A stretch of DNA of 21,757 bases, taken from positions 1 to 21,757 of IMG/VR virus record IMGVR_UViG_3300009083_000009; one strand, 5' to 3'. The stretch's first letter is position 1, and each line of letters begins with the position of its first letter. Source of the stretch: a virus. Below, piece by piece: positions 5,564-13,715 of this stretch. The translations under genes were made by a program, and so were the position numbers. The notes beneath the pieces were generated by a model. That model saw only the letters and a program-made list of their open reading frames with translations, was not told the DNA's origin and made no database searches.

Positions 5564-7711
5564 ATGAAGATGGACGACGAGACCCTCGCAACCATCGTCT
5601 CGTCGGAGATCGCCGACAGCGTGAGCTTTATCGACAGCGACATAGGCCCCCAGCGCGCCAAGGCCGTTGACTACTACTTCGGCCGCCCGTTCGGCGATGA
5701 GGAGGATGGCCGTTCGCAGGTTGTGTCCCGCGACGTTCACGACACCATTCAAGCCCTGCTGCCGAGTCTGATGCGGATATTCTTCGGCTCGCAGAACGTG
5801 GTCGAGTTCGTCCCCGAGGGCCAAGAGGACGTGAAGACCGCCGAGAAGGCGACCGAATACGTGAACTATGTTGTCAGCCAGGACAACGATGGGTTCGAAA
5901 TCTTCTATGCCGCGATCAAGAACAGCCTTCGCGAGCGGGTCGGCTTTGTCAAATACTGGTGGGACGAAAGCGTTACCGTCTCCACCAAACGATACACAGG
6001 CCTGGACGCCGACGCCGCGACCAAACTGCAAGAAGAGTTGGGCGGGGCCGAGAAGGTCGAGATGCTGGAGAGCAGCCAGGACGACGAAGGCCTCTGGTCC
6101 GTCAAACTGAAGATCAAGTGCAAGGTCAACCGCGTCCGCATCGACGCCCTGCCGCCTGAAGAGTTCCTGATTAGCCGCGACGGCCGGACTATCGACGCCG
6201 CCCGCTTTGTCGCTCACCGTTGCATGAAGACCGTTTCCGATCTGGTGGCGATGGGCCTGGACCGAGAGCTTGTCGAGGAACAATCGCAGGACGGCGACGA
6301 TCTGGGCAGTGTCGAGGAGCGTCTGGCGCGCAACCCCTATTCCGACGACTGGAGCGCCGGATCGGGCGGGGACAAGTCGCAGCGCCTGGTGCTCTACGTT
6401 GAGGCCTATCCGCTGGTGGACTTCGACGGGGACGGGATCGCCGAGCTTCGCAAGGTCTGCACCATCGGCCCCGGCTATACGGTCGTGTCCAATGAGGAGT
6501 GGGACGGCCGCCCGTTCGCCGACTTCCAATGCGATCCCGAGCCGCACACCTTCTTTGGCCAGTCCGTTGCCGATAAGACGATGGACATTCAACGCATCAA
6601 ATCAGCCGTTCTTCGCGGCGGCCTGGACAGCCTGACCAACAGCATCTTCCCCCGCACCGTCGTGATTGAAGGCGACGGCTATATGGAAGACGCGATGAAC
6701 ACCGAGAACGGGGCCGTGCTGCGCTCGCGCAAGGGCATCGGCTATGTGCCCCTGGTGACGCCGTTCGTAGGGCAGCAGGCGTTCCCGTATCTGACCTATA
6801 TGGACGAGGTGCGTGAGGGCCGGACGGGTATGTCCAAGGTCTCCATGGGACTTGACGCCGAAAGCCTGCAAAACACCACAGCCACAGCGGCGGAGGGGCA
6901 GTTCACTCGCTCACAGGACCGCATCGACCTGATAGCCCGTATCATGGCCTCGGGCATGAGGCGTTTGTTCCGGGGCATCCTGCACCTACTGGTGGAGAAC
7001 CAGACCGAAGGCCGGATGGTCAAGCTATCGTCGGCTTGGGAAGATGTGGACCCCCGCGCATGGCGGGCTGATATGGACGTGATCTGCACCCTTGGCCTTG
7101 GCGGCGGCTCGGACGCCGAGAAGCTGCGGCTGATGATGCTGGTCAAGGAATCGCAAGAGCAGATCATGCTTACAGCCGGCGTGGATAACCCGCTGGTGAC
7201 GCCCAAACAGTATCACAAGACGCTCACCGATATTGTCCAGCTTGGCGGCAACCGCAACCCGGACGCCTACTTCACCGACCCGGATGGCGAAGAGGCGCAG
7301 CAGCGCATGGCGGCCAAGGCCCAGCAGCCGCCGCAGGTCGATCCGAAGGTTCTTGAGGTCCAGCAGAAGGGCCAGCTTGCCCAGCAGTCGGCCCAAGCCG
7401 GCATGGATCTTGAGAACGCCAAGGCCGGCCACGCCGCAGAACTACAGTCTCAACAGGCCCAGGCGGACAACGAGCTGGCGATGGCCAGGATACAGTCCGA
7501 AGGCGAGATGAAACGCTGGCAGATCGAACAGGAAATGGACCTGAAGCGTGAGCAGCTACAGGCTGAACTGACCCTGAAGCGCGAACTTGCCTATGCTGAA
7601 CTGGACCTGAAGCGTGAGCAGATCGCCATGGGCGCTGCAACCGACATGCACGGTATCGACGTTGACGCTGATGTGGCGTCCAGCGTCCACACGGGCGGGG
7701 AGCCGGGCTGA
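5564..7711 (+). CDS. Portal protein (P22-type, long C-terminal helical barrel)
   Basis: Forms the dodecameric channel for DNA entry and exit. At 715 aa it is close to P22 gp1 (725 aa). The N-terminal part has conserved phage-portal features: AKAVDYYFGRPFGDEEDGRSQVV (around 32-54), then DTIQALLPSLMRIFFGS and a central core with ERVGFVKYWWDE. From about residue 580 to 690 the protein becomes a long Gln/Glu/Lys-rich helix, matching the extended barrel of P22 portal. It contains three 11-residue repeats of the type DLKREQLQAEL, with an 18-nt direct repeat (gacctgaagcgtgagcag) 66 bp apart in the DNA. The start abuts the terL stop, and the stop overlaps the next ATG (TGATG). Confidence 0.9.
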   Translation: MKMDDETLATIVSSEIADSVSFIDSDIGPQRAKAVDYYFGRPFGDEEDGRSQVVSRDVHDTIQALLPSLMRIFFGSQNVVEFVPEGQEDVKTAEKATEYVNYVVSQDNDGFEIFYAAIKNSLRERVGFVKYWWDESVTVSTKRYTGLDADAATKLQEELGGAEKVEMLESSQDDEGLWSVKLKIKCKVNRVRIDALPPEEFLISRDGRTIDAARFVAHRCMKTVSDLVAMGLDRELVEEQSQDGDDLGSVEERLARNPYSDDWSAGSGGDKSQRLVLYVEAYPLVDFDGDGIAELRKVCTIGPGYTVVSNEEWDGRPFADFQCDPEPHTFFGQSVADKTMDIQRIKSAVLRGGLDSLTNSIFPRTVVIEGDGYMEDAMNTENGAVLRSRKGIGYVPLVTPFVGQQAFPYLTYMDEVREGRTGMSKVSMGLDAESLQNTTATAAEGQFTRSQDRIDLIARIMASGMRRLFRGILHLLVENQTEGRMVKLSSAWEDVDPRAWRADMDVICTLGLGGGSDAEKLRLMMLVKESQEQIMLTAGVDNPLVTPKQYHKTLTDIVQLGGNRNPDAYFTDPDGEEAQQRMAAKAQQPPQVDPKVLEVQQKGQLAQQSAQAGMDLENAKAGHAAELQSQQAQADNELAMARIQSEGEMKRWQIEQEMDLKREQLQAELTLKRELAYAELDLKREQIAMGAATDMHGIDVDADVASSVHTGGEPG

Positions 7712-8007
7712 TGGGCCTGTTCACCAAGCCCGACCCGATCACCCCCCAGGCCAAGCTCGACAGGGGCTCCAGCGCCGCCCGCATCCTCAGTGAGGAGGCG
7801 ATCATGGCGGCCCTGGACGAACTGGCCGCTCAGGCGCAGCAGGAGTGGCGTCAGAGCCGTTCCGCCGACGATATGGTCAGGGATGTAGCTTACCGGCAGA
7901 TCGCCGCCCTGGACGCCCTCAGGGCCCAACTGGAAAGCTGGGCCGGCGAGGCTCAGATGATCCAGGCCAATCTCGACAAAGCCGAGCGCCGCAGCAGAGC
8001 GCGCTAG
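7711..8007 (+). CDS. Small hypothetical protein following the portal gene
   Basis: A 98-aa, highly helical protein (Ala, Gln, Arg and Glu rich). ATG 7711 overlaps the portal stop as TGATG. The N-terminus MGLFTKPDPITPQAKLD looks like a short flexible arm; residues about 28-95 are predicted helix with no membrane segment. Small genes at this place in podovirus genomes are common and usually unassigned. It could be a head-assembly accessory, but nothing in the sequence shows a specific job. Confidence 0.65.
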   Translation: MGLFTKPDPITPQAKLDRGSSAARILSEEAIMAALDELAAQAQQEWRQSRSADDMVRDVAYRQIAALDALRAQLESWAGEAQMIQANLDKAERRSRAR

Positions 8008-8019
8008 AGCCGCACCCAT

Positions 8020-8031
8020 CCCCGCAAGGGG
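8020..8031 (+). other. GNRA-type hairpin upstream of the scaffold gene
   Basis: CCCC-GCAA-GGGG, a 4-bp all-GC stem closed by a stable GNRA tetraloop in the 72-nt gap before the scaffold start. No T-tract follows. It may be an RNA processing or stability element. Weak. Confidence 0.3.
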
Positions 8032-8079
8032 CCTCCAGCCACCAAGCCCATGGCAGTGGCGCCAACCCAAGAGCCAAAC

Positions 8080-9072
8080 ATGACAGATTCCAGCACGGCG
8101 CAAGCCACTGGAGACGAGGGCCTGACGATTGCGCAGGCCGCAGAAGCGTTCATGGCGATGGAGCCCGACGAGGGCCAAACCGGAGACGAGACGCAGGGCG
8201 ATGAGCCCACGGGTGATGAGCCCGAAACCGAGGCCGACGACGAGGATCAATCCTCCGACGAGGCCAACGAGCAGTCCGAAGAGGACGAGGAAGACGCCGA
8301 CGCCCAAGGGCAACCTCAAAAGCTGACCTTCACCATCGAAGGCAAGCCGGTAGAGGTCACGCTTGAAGAGGCCCAGGCCGGATACCTCCGAACCGCGGAC
8401 TACACCCGCAAGACGCAGGAAGTGGCTGAACAGCGCAAGTCGCTCGAAGCCGAGAAAACCAGCGCCCTAGCGGAGCGCGAGCAATACAGGGCCGTCCTGG
8501 GGTATTGGGAGCAACAGCTCGCCCAGCCCCTCTACGACCCTGCGGAGACCGAACAACTCCGAAGCATCGATCCGGCCGAGTACGCGGCCCGGCTCGCCGA
8601 GGAGCAGCAGCGGCAAACCCAACTGTCGGCCAACAAGGCTGAACAGACCCGGATCGCTGCGCAAACGACACAAGAGCAGGCGAAGGCCCATCAACAGGCC
8701 ATCGAAGAGGCTGAAAAGAACCTCCTAGACGCCGTTCCCGAATGGAAGGCCGACCGCAAGAAGTTCGCGGACGGTCTGAAGGTGATGTTCGACTACGCGG
8801 AAACCCACGGGTTTACGCCGGCCGACATCCTGCAAGGCGCCGACCATCGCGCCCTGCTGATCCTCAAGGATGCCGCCGCTCTTCGGGCGCTCCAGTCGAA
8901 AAGGCCGGCCGTCGAGCAGAAACTGGCTGCGGTGAAAACCGCCACGCCTGGCGCTGCGAAGACGCTGCCGACCAAGGGCACCGAAATTACTCGCGCGAAG
9001 CAACGTCTCGCCAAGACCGGGAACGTCGATGACGCCGCCCGGATCTTCATGCTCCGTGAACCCCCCACCTAA
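8080..9072 (+). CDS. Head scaffolding protein
   Basis: Guides capsid assembly inside the procapsid and is then removed. From ATG 8080 the product is 330 aa. Residues about 25-80 are extremely acidic and low-complexity (runs of Asp/Glu such as EEDEEDADAQ). Next comes LTFTIEGKPVEVTLEEAQAG and the motif GYLRTADYTRKTQEVAEQRK, which I know from scaffold proteins next to SU10-like coat genes. A long coiled coil follows (about 120-220), and the C-terminus is basic and Thr/Lys-rich. An acidic front, helical middle and basic tail is the usual scaffold plan. ATG 8050 would add 10 residues; 8080 is preferred for AAGAG upstream. The capsid gene is 15 nt downstream. Confidence 0.78.
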   Translation: MTDSSTAQATGDEGLTIAQAAEAFMAMEPDEGQTGDETQGDEPTGDEPETEADDEDQSSDEANEQSEEDEEDADAQGQPQKLTFTIEGKPVEVTLEEAQAGYLRTADYTRKTQEVAEQRKSLEAEKTSALAEREQYRAVLGYWEQQLAQPLYDPAETEQLRSIDPAEYAARLAEEQQRQTQLSANKAEQTRIAAQTTQEQAKAHQQAIEEAEKNLLDAVPEWKADRKKFADGLKVMFDYAETHGFTPADILQGADHRALLILKDAAALRALQSKRPAVEQKLAAVKTATPGAAKTLPTKGTEITRAKQRLAKTGNVDDAARIFMLREPPT

Positions 9073-9087
9073 GAAAGGCGGACCAAC

Positions 9088-10056
9088 ATGGCCGCTCCCT
9101 CCGGCACTTTCACTCTCTACGACGCCAAAGGCATCCGCGAGGACCTCGCAGACCAAATCTATTCGATCAGCCCGACCGAGACCCCGTTCGTCTCCAACAT
9201 CGGCAAGAGGAAGGTCAAGCAGAGCTTCTACGAATGGCAGACCGATGACCTCGCCGCCGCCGTCACCACCAACGCCAAGGTGGAAGGTGATATCGTCTCC
9301 GCGACGACCATCACCCCTACCACCCGCGTCGGCAACTACACCCAGATCATGGACAAGCCGTTCACGATCTCGGGCACCTTGGAAGCCACTGACCGCGCCG
9401 GCCGCAAAGCCGAGTGGGCCTATCAGATGGCCAAGAAGGGCAAGGAGCTGAAGCGGGACATGGAAAAGACTTTCCTGTCCACTCAGGTCGCGGTTTCCGG
9501 CGGCAACACCACGGCTCGCAAGACCGCGGCGTTCAATAGCTGGCTGAAAACCAACACCAACAACGGCAACGGCACGACCGGGGACTACGCCTATACCGCC
9601 ACCCCGATCACCGCCCGCACCGCCGCCACGACCGGCACCATCCGCACCTGGACCGAGACCATCTTCAAGGATGTCGTCTCGCAATCCTGGGAAGAAGGCG
9701 GTGAGCCGGATATGGTCATGGTGGGCGCCTTCCAAAAGCAGCGCGCTTCCGCGTTCGCCGGCATTGCTGACCAACGCCACGAGGTCGGCAACGGCAAGGC
9801 GCGGATCATCGGTTCCGCCGACATCTATGTCTCGGACTTCGGCAACCTGACCTTCGTCCCCAACCGCTTCGTGCCTACGGACCTAGCCTATCACATCGAC
9901 CGCAACTACGCGTCGGTGGCGACCCTGCGCCCGTTCCACGACGAGAAGCTGGCCAAGACGGCGGATGGCGAGAACTACGTCATCCGTGTTGAAGTCGGTC
10001 TCCAGGTGGATAACGAAGCGGCTCACGGTGTGGCCCGCGATCTGAACCTCGCCTAA
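9088..10056 (+). CDS. Major capsid protein (SU10/DUF5309-type HK97 fold)
   Basis: Forms the icosahedral shell. The 322-aa product has the hallmark N-terminus of the SU10-like coat family: TFTLYDAKGIREDLADQIYSISPTETPFVSNIG (starting at residue 7). This is followed by FYEWQTDDL and a central GNYTQIMDKPFTISGT. The C-terminal part has VMVGAFQKQRASAF and the DIYVSDFGNLTFVPNRF strand. The start ATG 9088 has a strong purine-rich SD region (AAGAAAGGCGGA). The gene ends in front of a terminator-like hairpin. No separate decoration protein or protease gene lies nearby, in keeping with a scaffold that does not need a dedicated protease. Confidence 0.9.
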   Translation: MAAPSGTFTLYDAKGIREDLADQIYSISPTETPFVSNIGKRKVKQSFYEWQTDDLAAAVTTNAKVEGDIVSATTITPTTRVGNYTQIMDKPFTISGTLEATDRAGRKAEWAYQMAKKGKELKRDMEKTFLSTQVAVSGGNTTARKTAAFNSWLKTNTNNGNGTTGDYAYTATPITARTAATTGTIRTWTETIFKDVVSQSWEEGGEPDMVMVGAFQKQRASAFAGIADQRHEVGNGKARIIGSADIYVSDFGNLTFVPNRFVPTDLAYHIDRNYASVATLRPFHDEKLAKTADGENYVIRVEVGLQVDNEAAHGVARDLNLA

Positions 10057-10078
10057 CCGCTCTCTCCCCAGAGCAACT

Positions 10079-10120
10079 GCCAAAGGGCTGTCCTTAACCG
10101 GGCGGCCCTTTGGCCTTTCT
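10079..10120 (+). terminator. Terminator-like hairpin after the major capsid gene
   Basis: GCCAAAGGGC (10079-10088) pairs perfectly with GCCCTTTGGC (10105-10114). The pairing continues inward (10089-10093 with 10100-10104, two G-T wobbles), leaving a 6-nt loop TTAACC. It is followed by the short pyrimidine run CTTTCT. It lies 22 nt after the capsid stop and before the next SD, so it could be a partial terminator or a 3'-end stabiliser for abundant capsid mRNA. Confidence 0.65.
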
Positions 10121-10129
10121 GGAGCGCCC

Positions 10130-10441
10130 ATGAAGCGCCATTTCGACTTCGATCCCCTCACCGGGATCACCCAGACGTTCCACATGGACGCCGGGAGCGA
10201 CACGTTCTGGATCGAAGAGACCCAGGACCTCACGCCCCTGATCGACGCCAACAAGGCGAAGTTCAACGAGTTTTCAGGCCCCCGCGACAAGTGGGGAGAC
10301 CTCGCGCACGTCGCCAGCATCCCGTTTCTGCTCGCCAACCAGCTCATGCAGGAGGGGAAAATCTGGGATCAGGAATACCTCCGCCGCTGGGTCAATGACT
10401 CGGATAACGCCGTCTTTCGCACCCGTCCGGGGAGGATTTGA
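10130..10441 (+). CDS. Conserved phage head-region protein
   Basis: A 103-aa soluble protein directly after the capsid gene. The start ATG 10130 has GGAG 5 nt upstream. The front reads KRHFDFDPLTGITQTFHMD and the end DSDNAVFRTRPGRI. Both ends match a small, widely shared phage protein that sits after the coat gene and that I have seen only as 'hypothetical'. A conserved His/Ala segment (WGDLAHVASIPFLLANQL) lies in the middle. A role in the head or connector is inferred from position. The stop overlaps the next ATG (TGATG). Confidence 0.75.
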   Translation: MKRHFDFDPLTGITQTFHMDAGSDTFWIEETQDLTPLIDANKAKFNEFSGPRDKWGDLAHVASIPFLLANQLMQEGKIWDQEYLRRWVNDSDNAVFRTRPGRI

Positions 10442-11139
10442 TGACCGTCAAAGTCAAGGTCGGCATCCCGGCCCGCGATACGGTGATGACCGGGTTCGCT
10501 CATTCCCTGGCCATGATGACCGCTCGCTCTGCCGTGGCCGGAATCGAGATCGGCCTGACCACATCATCGGGAACCCTGATCGCCGACCAACGCAACAATC
10601 TGGCCAAAGCCACCCTGGACGAGGGGCAGGATTGGCTGCTGTTTCTGGACAGCGACATGGTGTTTCCATCCGACGCCCTGCTGCGCTTGCTGGCGCGCAA
10701 TGCCCCCATCGTGACCTGCAACTATTCCACCCGCCGCGCCCCTGCCGAGCCGGTCGCGTTCAAGCGCATCGGCACGCTGGAAAAGCTCTACACCGAAGAG
10801 GACAGCACCGGGGTTGAGGCCTGCGCCGCCAACGGCATGGGCGTGGCGCTGATTCATCGCACCGTGTTTGAGCAGACGCCGAAGCCCTGGTTCAACATCC
10901 CCTATATCCCCTCGTCGGATGGAAATTGGGGCGAAGACGTCTGGTTCTGCAACGCAGCCCGCAAGGCCGGCTTCGATGTCCTGGTGGACCACGACCTGTC
11001 CAAGCAGGTGCGTCACATCGGAATGCGTGAATACGACTACATGGACACGCTCGCCGTCAAGGAAGAGGTGGTGGCGCTGTGGGAAGCCGAACAGGCCGAC
11101 CGAGACGCCAAGGCGGCCCTCAAGGTCGCGGCCAAGTAG
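10441..11139 (+). CDS. Glycosyltransferase family 2-like protein in the structural cluster
   Basis: The start is ATG 10441, preceded by a strong SD (GGGGAGGA) and overlapping the upstream stop; the TTG at 10438 is not needed. The 232-aa product begins with VKVGIPARDTVMTGFAHSL. It has the DxD motif WLLFLDSDMVFP (Asp70-Ser71-Asp72) that binds metal and nucleotide sugar, then GEDVWFCNAARKAGF (Glu165/Asp166, a catalytic-base-like position), and ends with VDHDLSKQVRHIG (His192), a typical GT-A metal ligand region. No signal peptide. It sits between a head gene and the adaptor gene and probably glycosylates a virion or host component. It differs strongly from the other glycosyltransferase at 2874, so it is not a recent duplicate. 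Confidence 0.8.
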   Translation: MTVKVKVGIPARDTVMTGFAHSLAMMTARSAVAGIEIGLTTSSGTLIADQRNNLAKATLDEGQDWLLFLDSDMVFPSDALLRLLARNAPIVTCNYSTRRAPAEPVAFKRIGTLEKLYTEEDSTGVEACAANGMGVALIHRTVFEQTPKPWFNIPYIPSSDGNWGEDVWFCNAARKAGFDVLVDHDLSKQVRHIGMREYDYMDTLAVKEEVVALWEAEQADRDAKAALKVAAK

Positions 11140-11760
11140 ATGGCCCTCGACACCTTCGCCAACCTGAAGACCGCCCTCGCCACTTGGCTGCGGCGCGATG
11201 ATCTAACCGCATCCATCCCCGATTTTATCACCCTGGCCGAGGCGCAGATCAACCGCCGGCTGAAGGATGCGAAGGTAACGGCCCGCGCGACGGCTACGAT
11301 CTCCGATGAATACAGCGCCGTCCCCAGCCGTTTCGGCGGCGTCGTTTCCTTCGACCTGGCCACCAGCCCCAAGACGCCCCTGAGGCAATATTCCCCGCCT
11401 GAACTGAACGGGCTGGTGGCGACGATCTACCAAACTACGGGCAAGCCGCTGGCCTTCGCCGTGGTCGGGTCGGAGTTCCGCTTCGCGCCGTCCCCCGGTG
11501 AAAGTTACACAGCCGAGCTGACCTATTACCAAGGCGTAGCGGCCCTGTCGGACAGCGCCACGACCAACTGGCTGCTGACCGATCATCCCGACGCCTACCT
11601 CTACGGCGCCCTGGTTCAGTCGGCCCCGTTCCTGCGCGCGGACGAGCGCTTAGGCGTCTGGGGAACGCTGTTCACCACAGCCCTGGACGACATCATCACA
11701 AACGCCGAGCGGGCCAAGTTCGGCGCCCGGCCACTGGCGCGCTTTCGGTCCTTCGGCTGA
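11140..11760 (+). CDS. Head-tail adaptor (SU10/P22 gp4-like)
   Basis: Binds under the portal and joins it to the tail. The 206-aa product opens with LATWLRRDDLTASIPDFITLAEAQINRRLKD (from residue 13), the usual helical start of this adaptor family. It continues with GKPLAFAVVGSEFRFAPSPGESYTAELTYYQG and closes with NWLLTDHPDAYLYGALVQSAPFLRADERLGVW. These segments are well conserved in adaptors of alphaproteobacterial phages as I recall them. The ATG follows the glycosyltransferase stop without a gap (TAG-ATG), and its own stop overlaps the next start. The position (after coat, before tail hub) fits P22 gp4, though gp4 itself is shorter (166 aa). Confidence 0.83.
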   Translation: MALDTFANLKTALATWLRRDDLTASIPDFITLAEAQINRRLKDAKVTARATATISDEYSAVPSRFGGVVSFDLATSPKTPLRQYSPPELNGLVATIYQTTGKPLAFAVVGSEFRFAPSPGESYTAELTYYQGVAALSDSATTNWLLTDHPDAYLYGALVQSAPFLRADERLGVWGTLFTTALDDIITNAERAKFGARPLARFRSFG

Positions 11761-11930
11761 TGCCCTGGTCCCCCGTCTCCCCAATCGCTGAGACATGGAT
11801 CTACCTCCCGGCCGTCCGGATCACGACCGAAGCCGACATCACACTGACCACGGAAGACGGCGTCGAGTTGGCGACCGAAACCGACACGCGGGCCGATCCC
11901 TGGACGCCCGTCCCCATAACGGAGGCCTGA
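11760..11930 (+). CDS. Small hypothetical virion-region protein (56 aa)
   Basis: ATG 11760 overlaps the adaptor stop (TGATG) and the stop overlaps the next ATG in the same way, so it is embedded in the operon. The protein is acidic and Thr-rich with a beta-type pattern (IYLPAVRITTEADITLTTEDG, then WTPVPI). It has no membrane segment. It is probably a small beta structure, perhaps part of the connector or fibre attachment. No family recognised. Confidence 0.6.
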   Translation: MPWSPVSPIAETWIYLPAVRITTEADITLTTEDGVELATETDTRADPWTPVPITEA

Positions 11931-12787
11931 TGCGCCACCTCGCCCGTCTTGCCGTCGCCTGGTTGATCCTGGGGGCTGGCCTCGCCCTGCCTGCCTCTGC
12001 GCAGATCCGCATCTCGGAACTGCCCGCCGCTACGGCAGTTGCCGACGCAGACCAGACCATCATCGTCCAGGGCGGGGTGACGAAGCGGGCCACGGCCGCC
12101 CTGGTCCGCGACGGCCTGGCCACCGACGCCGAGCTTGCCGCGGTGCAGGCCGCCAACCCTTCGGCAAGCATTGGCCTTTCGGCCGTCAACGGCGTGGCCA
12201 CGACCTATATGCGGTCCGATGCGGCGCAGGCGCTGTCTCAGGCCATCGTCCCGACCTGGACCGCCACGCACAACTTCTCAACCATCCTGGCGCGAACCGA
12301 CAACACCTATGACATAGGGGCGTCCGGGGCCACTCGGTTCCGCGACCTGTTCCTGGCCCGCAATGCGTCCATCGGTGGAACGCTCAGTGTAACTGGAGTC
12401 GCCACCTTCACGACCGCACCGGTTTTCGGCACCCCCGTCTTGGTCTCTGCCGGCCGATCGACCAAGGCCACCGTCACCATCGCCACGGCGACCTTCACGC
12501 CCAACTTCGACACGGCCGCGGACTTCGAGATCAGCCTCACATCGGCCTGCCCTTGCACGCTCGCGAACCCCTCGACCACGCCGGTCGCCGGGCAAAAGGG
12601 CGTGATCTATGTGACCCAAGACGCGACCGGATCGCGGACCATCGGGACATACGGCTCGTTTTACAAAATCCCATCCACCGGGATCACCCTCACCACGACC
12701 GCCAGCCGAACGGACGTCCTTAGCTATGTGGTGCGGAGCGCCACGCAAATCGTTCTGACCCTGGGGGCTGTAAATGTTCCGCAATAG
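11930..12787 (+). CDS. Tail fibre-like protein with N-terminal signal peptide
   Basis: The start ATG 11930 has a strong SD (GGAGG, 4 nt before) and overlaps the upstream stop; no other usable start follows for about 90 codons. Residues 1-24 form a classic Sec signal peptide: MRHLAR, a Leu/Ala/Val/Ile core, then LPASA before Gln25. The mature part starts IRISELPAATAV with IIVQGGVTKRATAALV, a fibre-type N-terminal pattern. NTYDIGASGATRFRDLFLARNASIGGTLSVTG (about 124-155) is the repeat motif common in phage tail fibres. A beta-rich C-terminal domain has ITLTTTASRTDVLSYVVRS. The 285-aa product is probably part of a fibre. The signal peptide is unusual for a virion protein. It overlaps the next gene by 14 nt. 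Confidence 0.75.
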   Translation: MRHLARLAVAWLILGAGLALPASAQIRISELPAATAVADADQTIIVQGGVTKRATAALVRDGLATDAELAAVQAANPSASIGLSAVNGVATTYMRSDAAQALSQAIVPTWTATHNFSTILARTDNTYDIGASGATRFRDLFLARNASIGGTLSVTGVATFTTAPVFGTPVLVSAGRSTKATVTIATATFTPNFDTAADFEISLTSACPCTLANPSTTPVAGQKGVIYVTQDATGSRTIGTYGSFYKIPSTGITLTTTASRTDVLSYVVRSATQIVLTLGAVNVPQ

Positions 12788-13706
12788 CCGCACCCTTGCC
12801 GCGTTTGCGGCCCTTCTACTCTTCCATATCTGGACCGTTTCCCCGGCCCTAGCGTGCATCCAGGCGACTGGCGGGACCATCACCCAAGTCGGCGCTAAAA
12901 AGGTTCATACATTCACGACTAGCGGCACCCTGACCGTTACGGCCATTCCGGCCGGCAGTCCGGTCGACTACCTGACGGTTGCCGGGGGTGGTGGTGGGGG
13001 CCGGGGAAACGTGACAAACGCCGGCTCGGGTGGGGGCGGCGGTGGCGGTGTTCTGTTCGGGTCCTCAACCGCGATCACGGCCATAAACTACACCATCACG
13101 GTGGGCGCTGGCGGCACGGGATCGACCGCAATCGGCTCGACGGGCGTGTCCGGTAGTAATTCGAGCTTTGGCGCTATTGCCAATGCCACTGGTGGGGGCG
13201 GCGGTGGGTCTAACTCTAATCTGAACGGACTGCTCGGCGGCTCTGGCGGCGGTGGCGCGGTCGGCGGCGGCGGGCAAGGCACGGGCGGAACGGGCACTGC
13301 CGGGCAAGGATTCCAGGGCGGCTCGGGAACCGCGACCCTAGTTAATGGCGGTGGCGGCGGGGGCGGCTGCTCTGCCGTAGGCACGGGCGGCGGAAGCAGT
13401 GTTGGAGGGCCGGGCGGGCCAGGCTGCGCCTACTCCATCACCGGACTGAGTGTGACCTATGCGGGCGGGGGTGGGGGGAGTATGGCGGGCGGCGTCGGCG
13501 GAACGGGGGGAGGCGGGAGTCAGCCGGGCGGCGCTGGCACTGCCAATCTGGGCGGTGGCGGTGGCGCTGGCTCATCAACAAACGACGGCGGAACGGGCGG
13601 GAGTGGCATCGTCATCATCAGCTATAATTCGTCCTGCGCGGCCGGCTTCTTCATGGGCCCGCTGTCGGATAACGACAACGAATCGCCCCTGCGCGCCGCG
13701 GCCTGA
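12774..13706 (+). CDS. Glycine-rich adhesin-like tail protein with signal peptide
   Basis: A 310-aa product from ATG 12774, with GGGGGC upstream. Residues 1-27 form a signal peptide: MFRNSRT, a hydrophobic stretch with LLLFHIW, then SPALA before Cys28 (the -3 to -1 residues do not form a standard lipobox). A short beta part (KKVHTFTTSGTLTVTAIP) leads into VDYLTVAGGGGGG. About 200 residues of Gly-rich repeats follow, with ITVGAGG, NSSFGAIANATGGGGGG and finally GGTGGSGIVIISY. This order matches the phage glycine-rich domain family, related in style to polyglycine-II adhesins such as S16 gp38. It likely forms a receptor-binding tip. The DNA has many G-runs that could form quadruplexes. Confidence 0.75.
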   Translation: MFRNSRTLAAFAALLLFHIWTVSPALACIQATGGTITQVGAKKVHTFTTSGTLTVTAIPAGSPVDYLTVAGGGGGGRGNVTNAGSGGGGGGGVLFGSSTAITAINYTITVGAGGTGSTAIGSTGVSGSNSSFGAIANATGGGGGGSNSNLNGLLGGSGGGGAVGGGGQGTGGTGTAGQGFQGGSGTATLVNGGGGGGGCSAVGTGGGSSVGGPGGPGCAYSITGLSVTYAGGGGGSMAGGVGGTGGGGSQPGGAGTANLGGGGGAGSSTNDGGTGGSGIVIISYNSSCAAGFFMGPLSDNDNESPLRAAA

Positions 13707-13715
13707 GATCGAACT

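Noticed and set aside
5171-6592. A 473-aa minus-strand ORF across the terL end and portal gene
   Set aside because: It lies antisense to two clearly recognised genes, is rich in Val/Leu/His/Gly as is usual for the codon-aligned reverse frame of GC-rich genes, and has no motif.
8725-9780. A 351-aa minus-strand ORF across the scaffold and capsid genes
   Set aside because: Same reason: antisense to well-supported genes, Gly/Arg/Val-rich composition and no recognisable domain.
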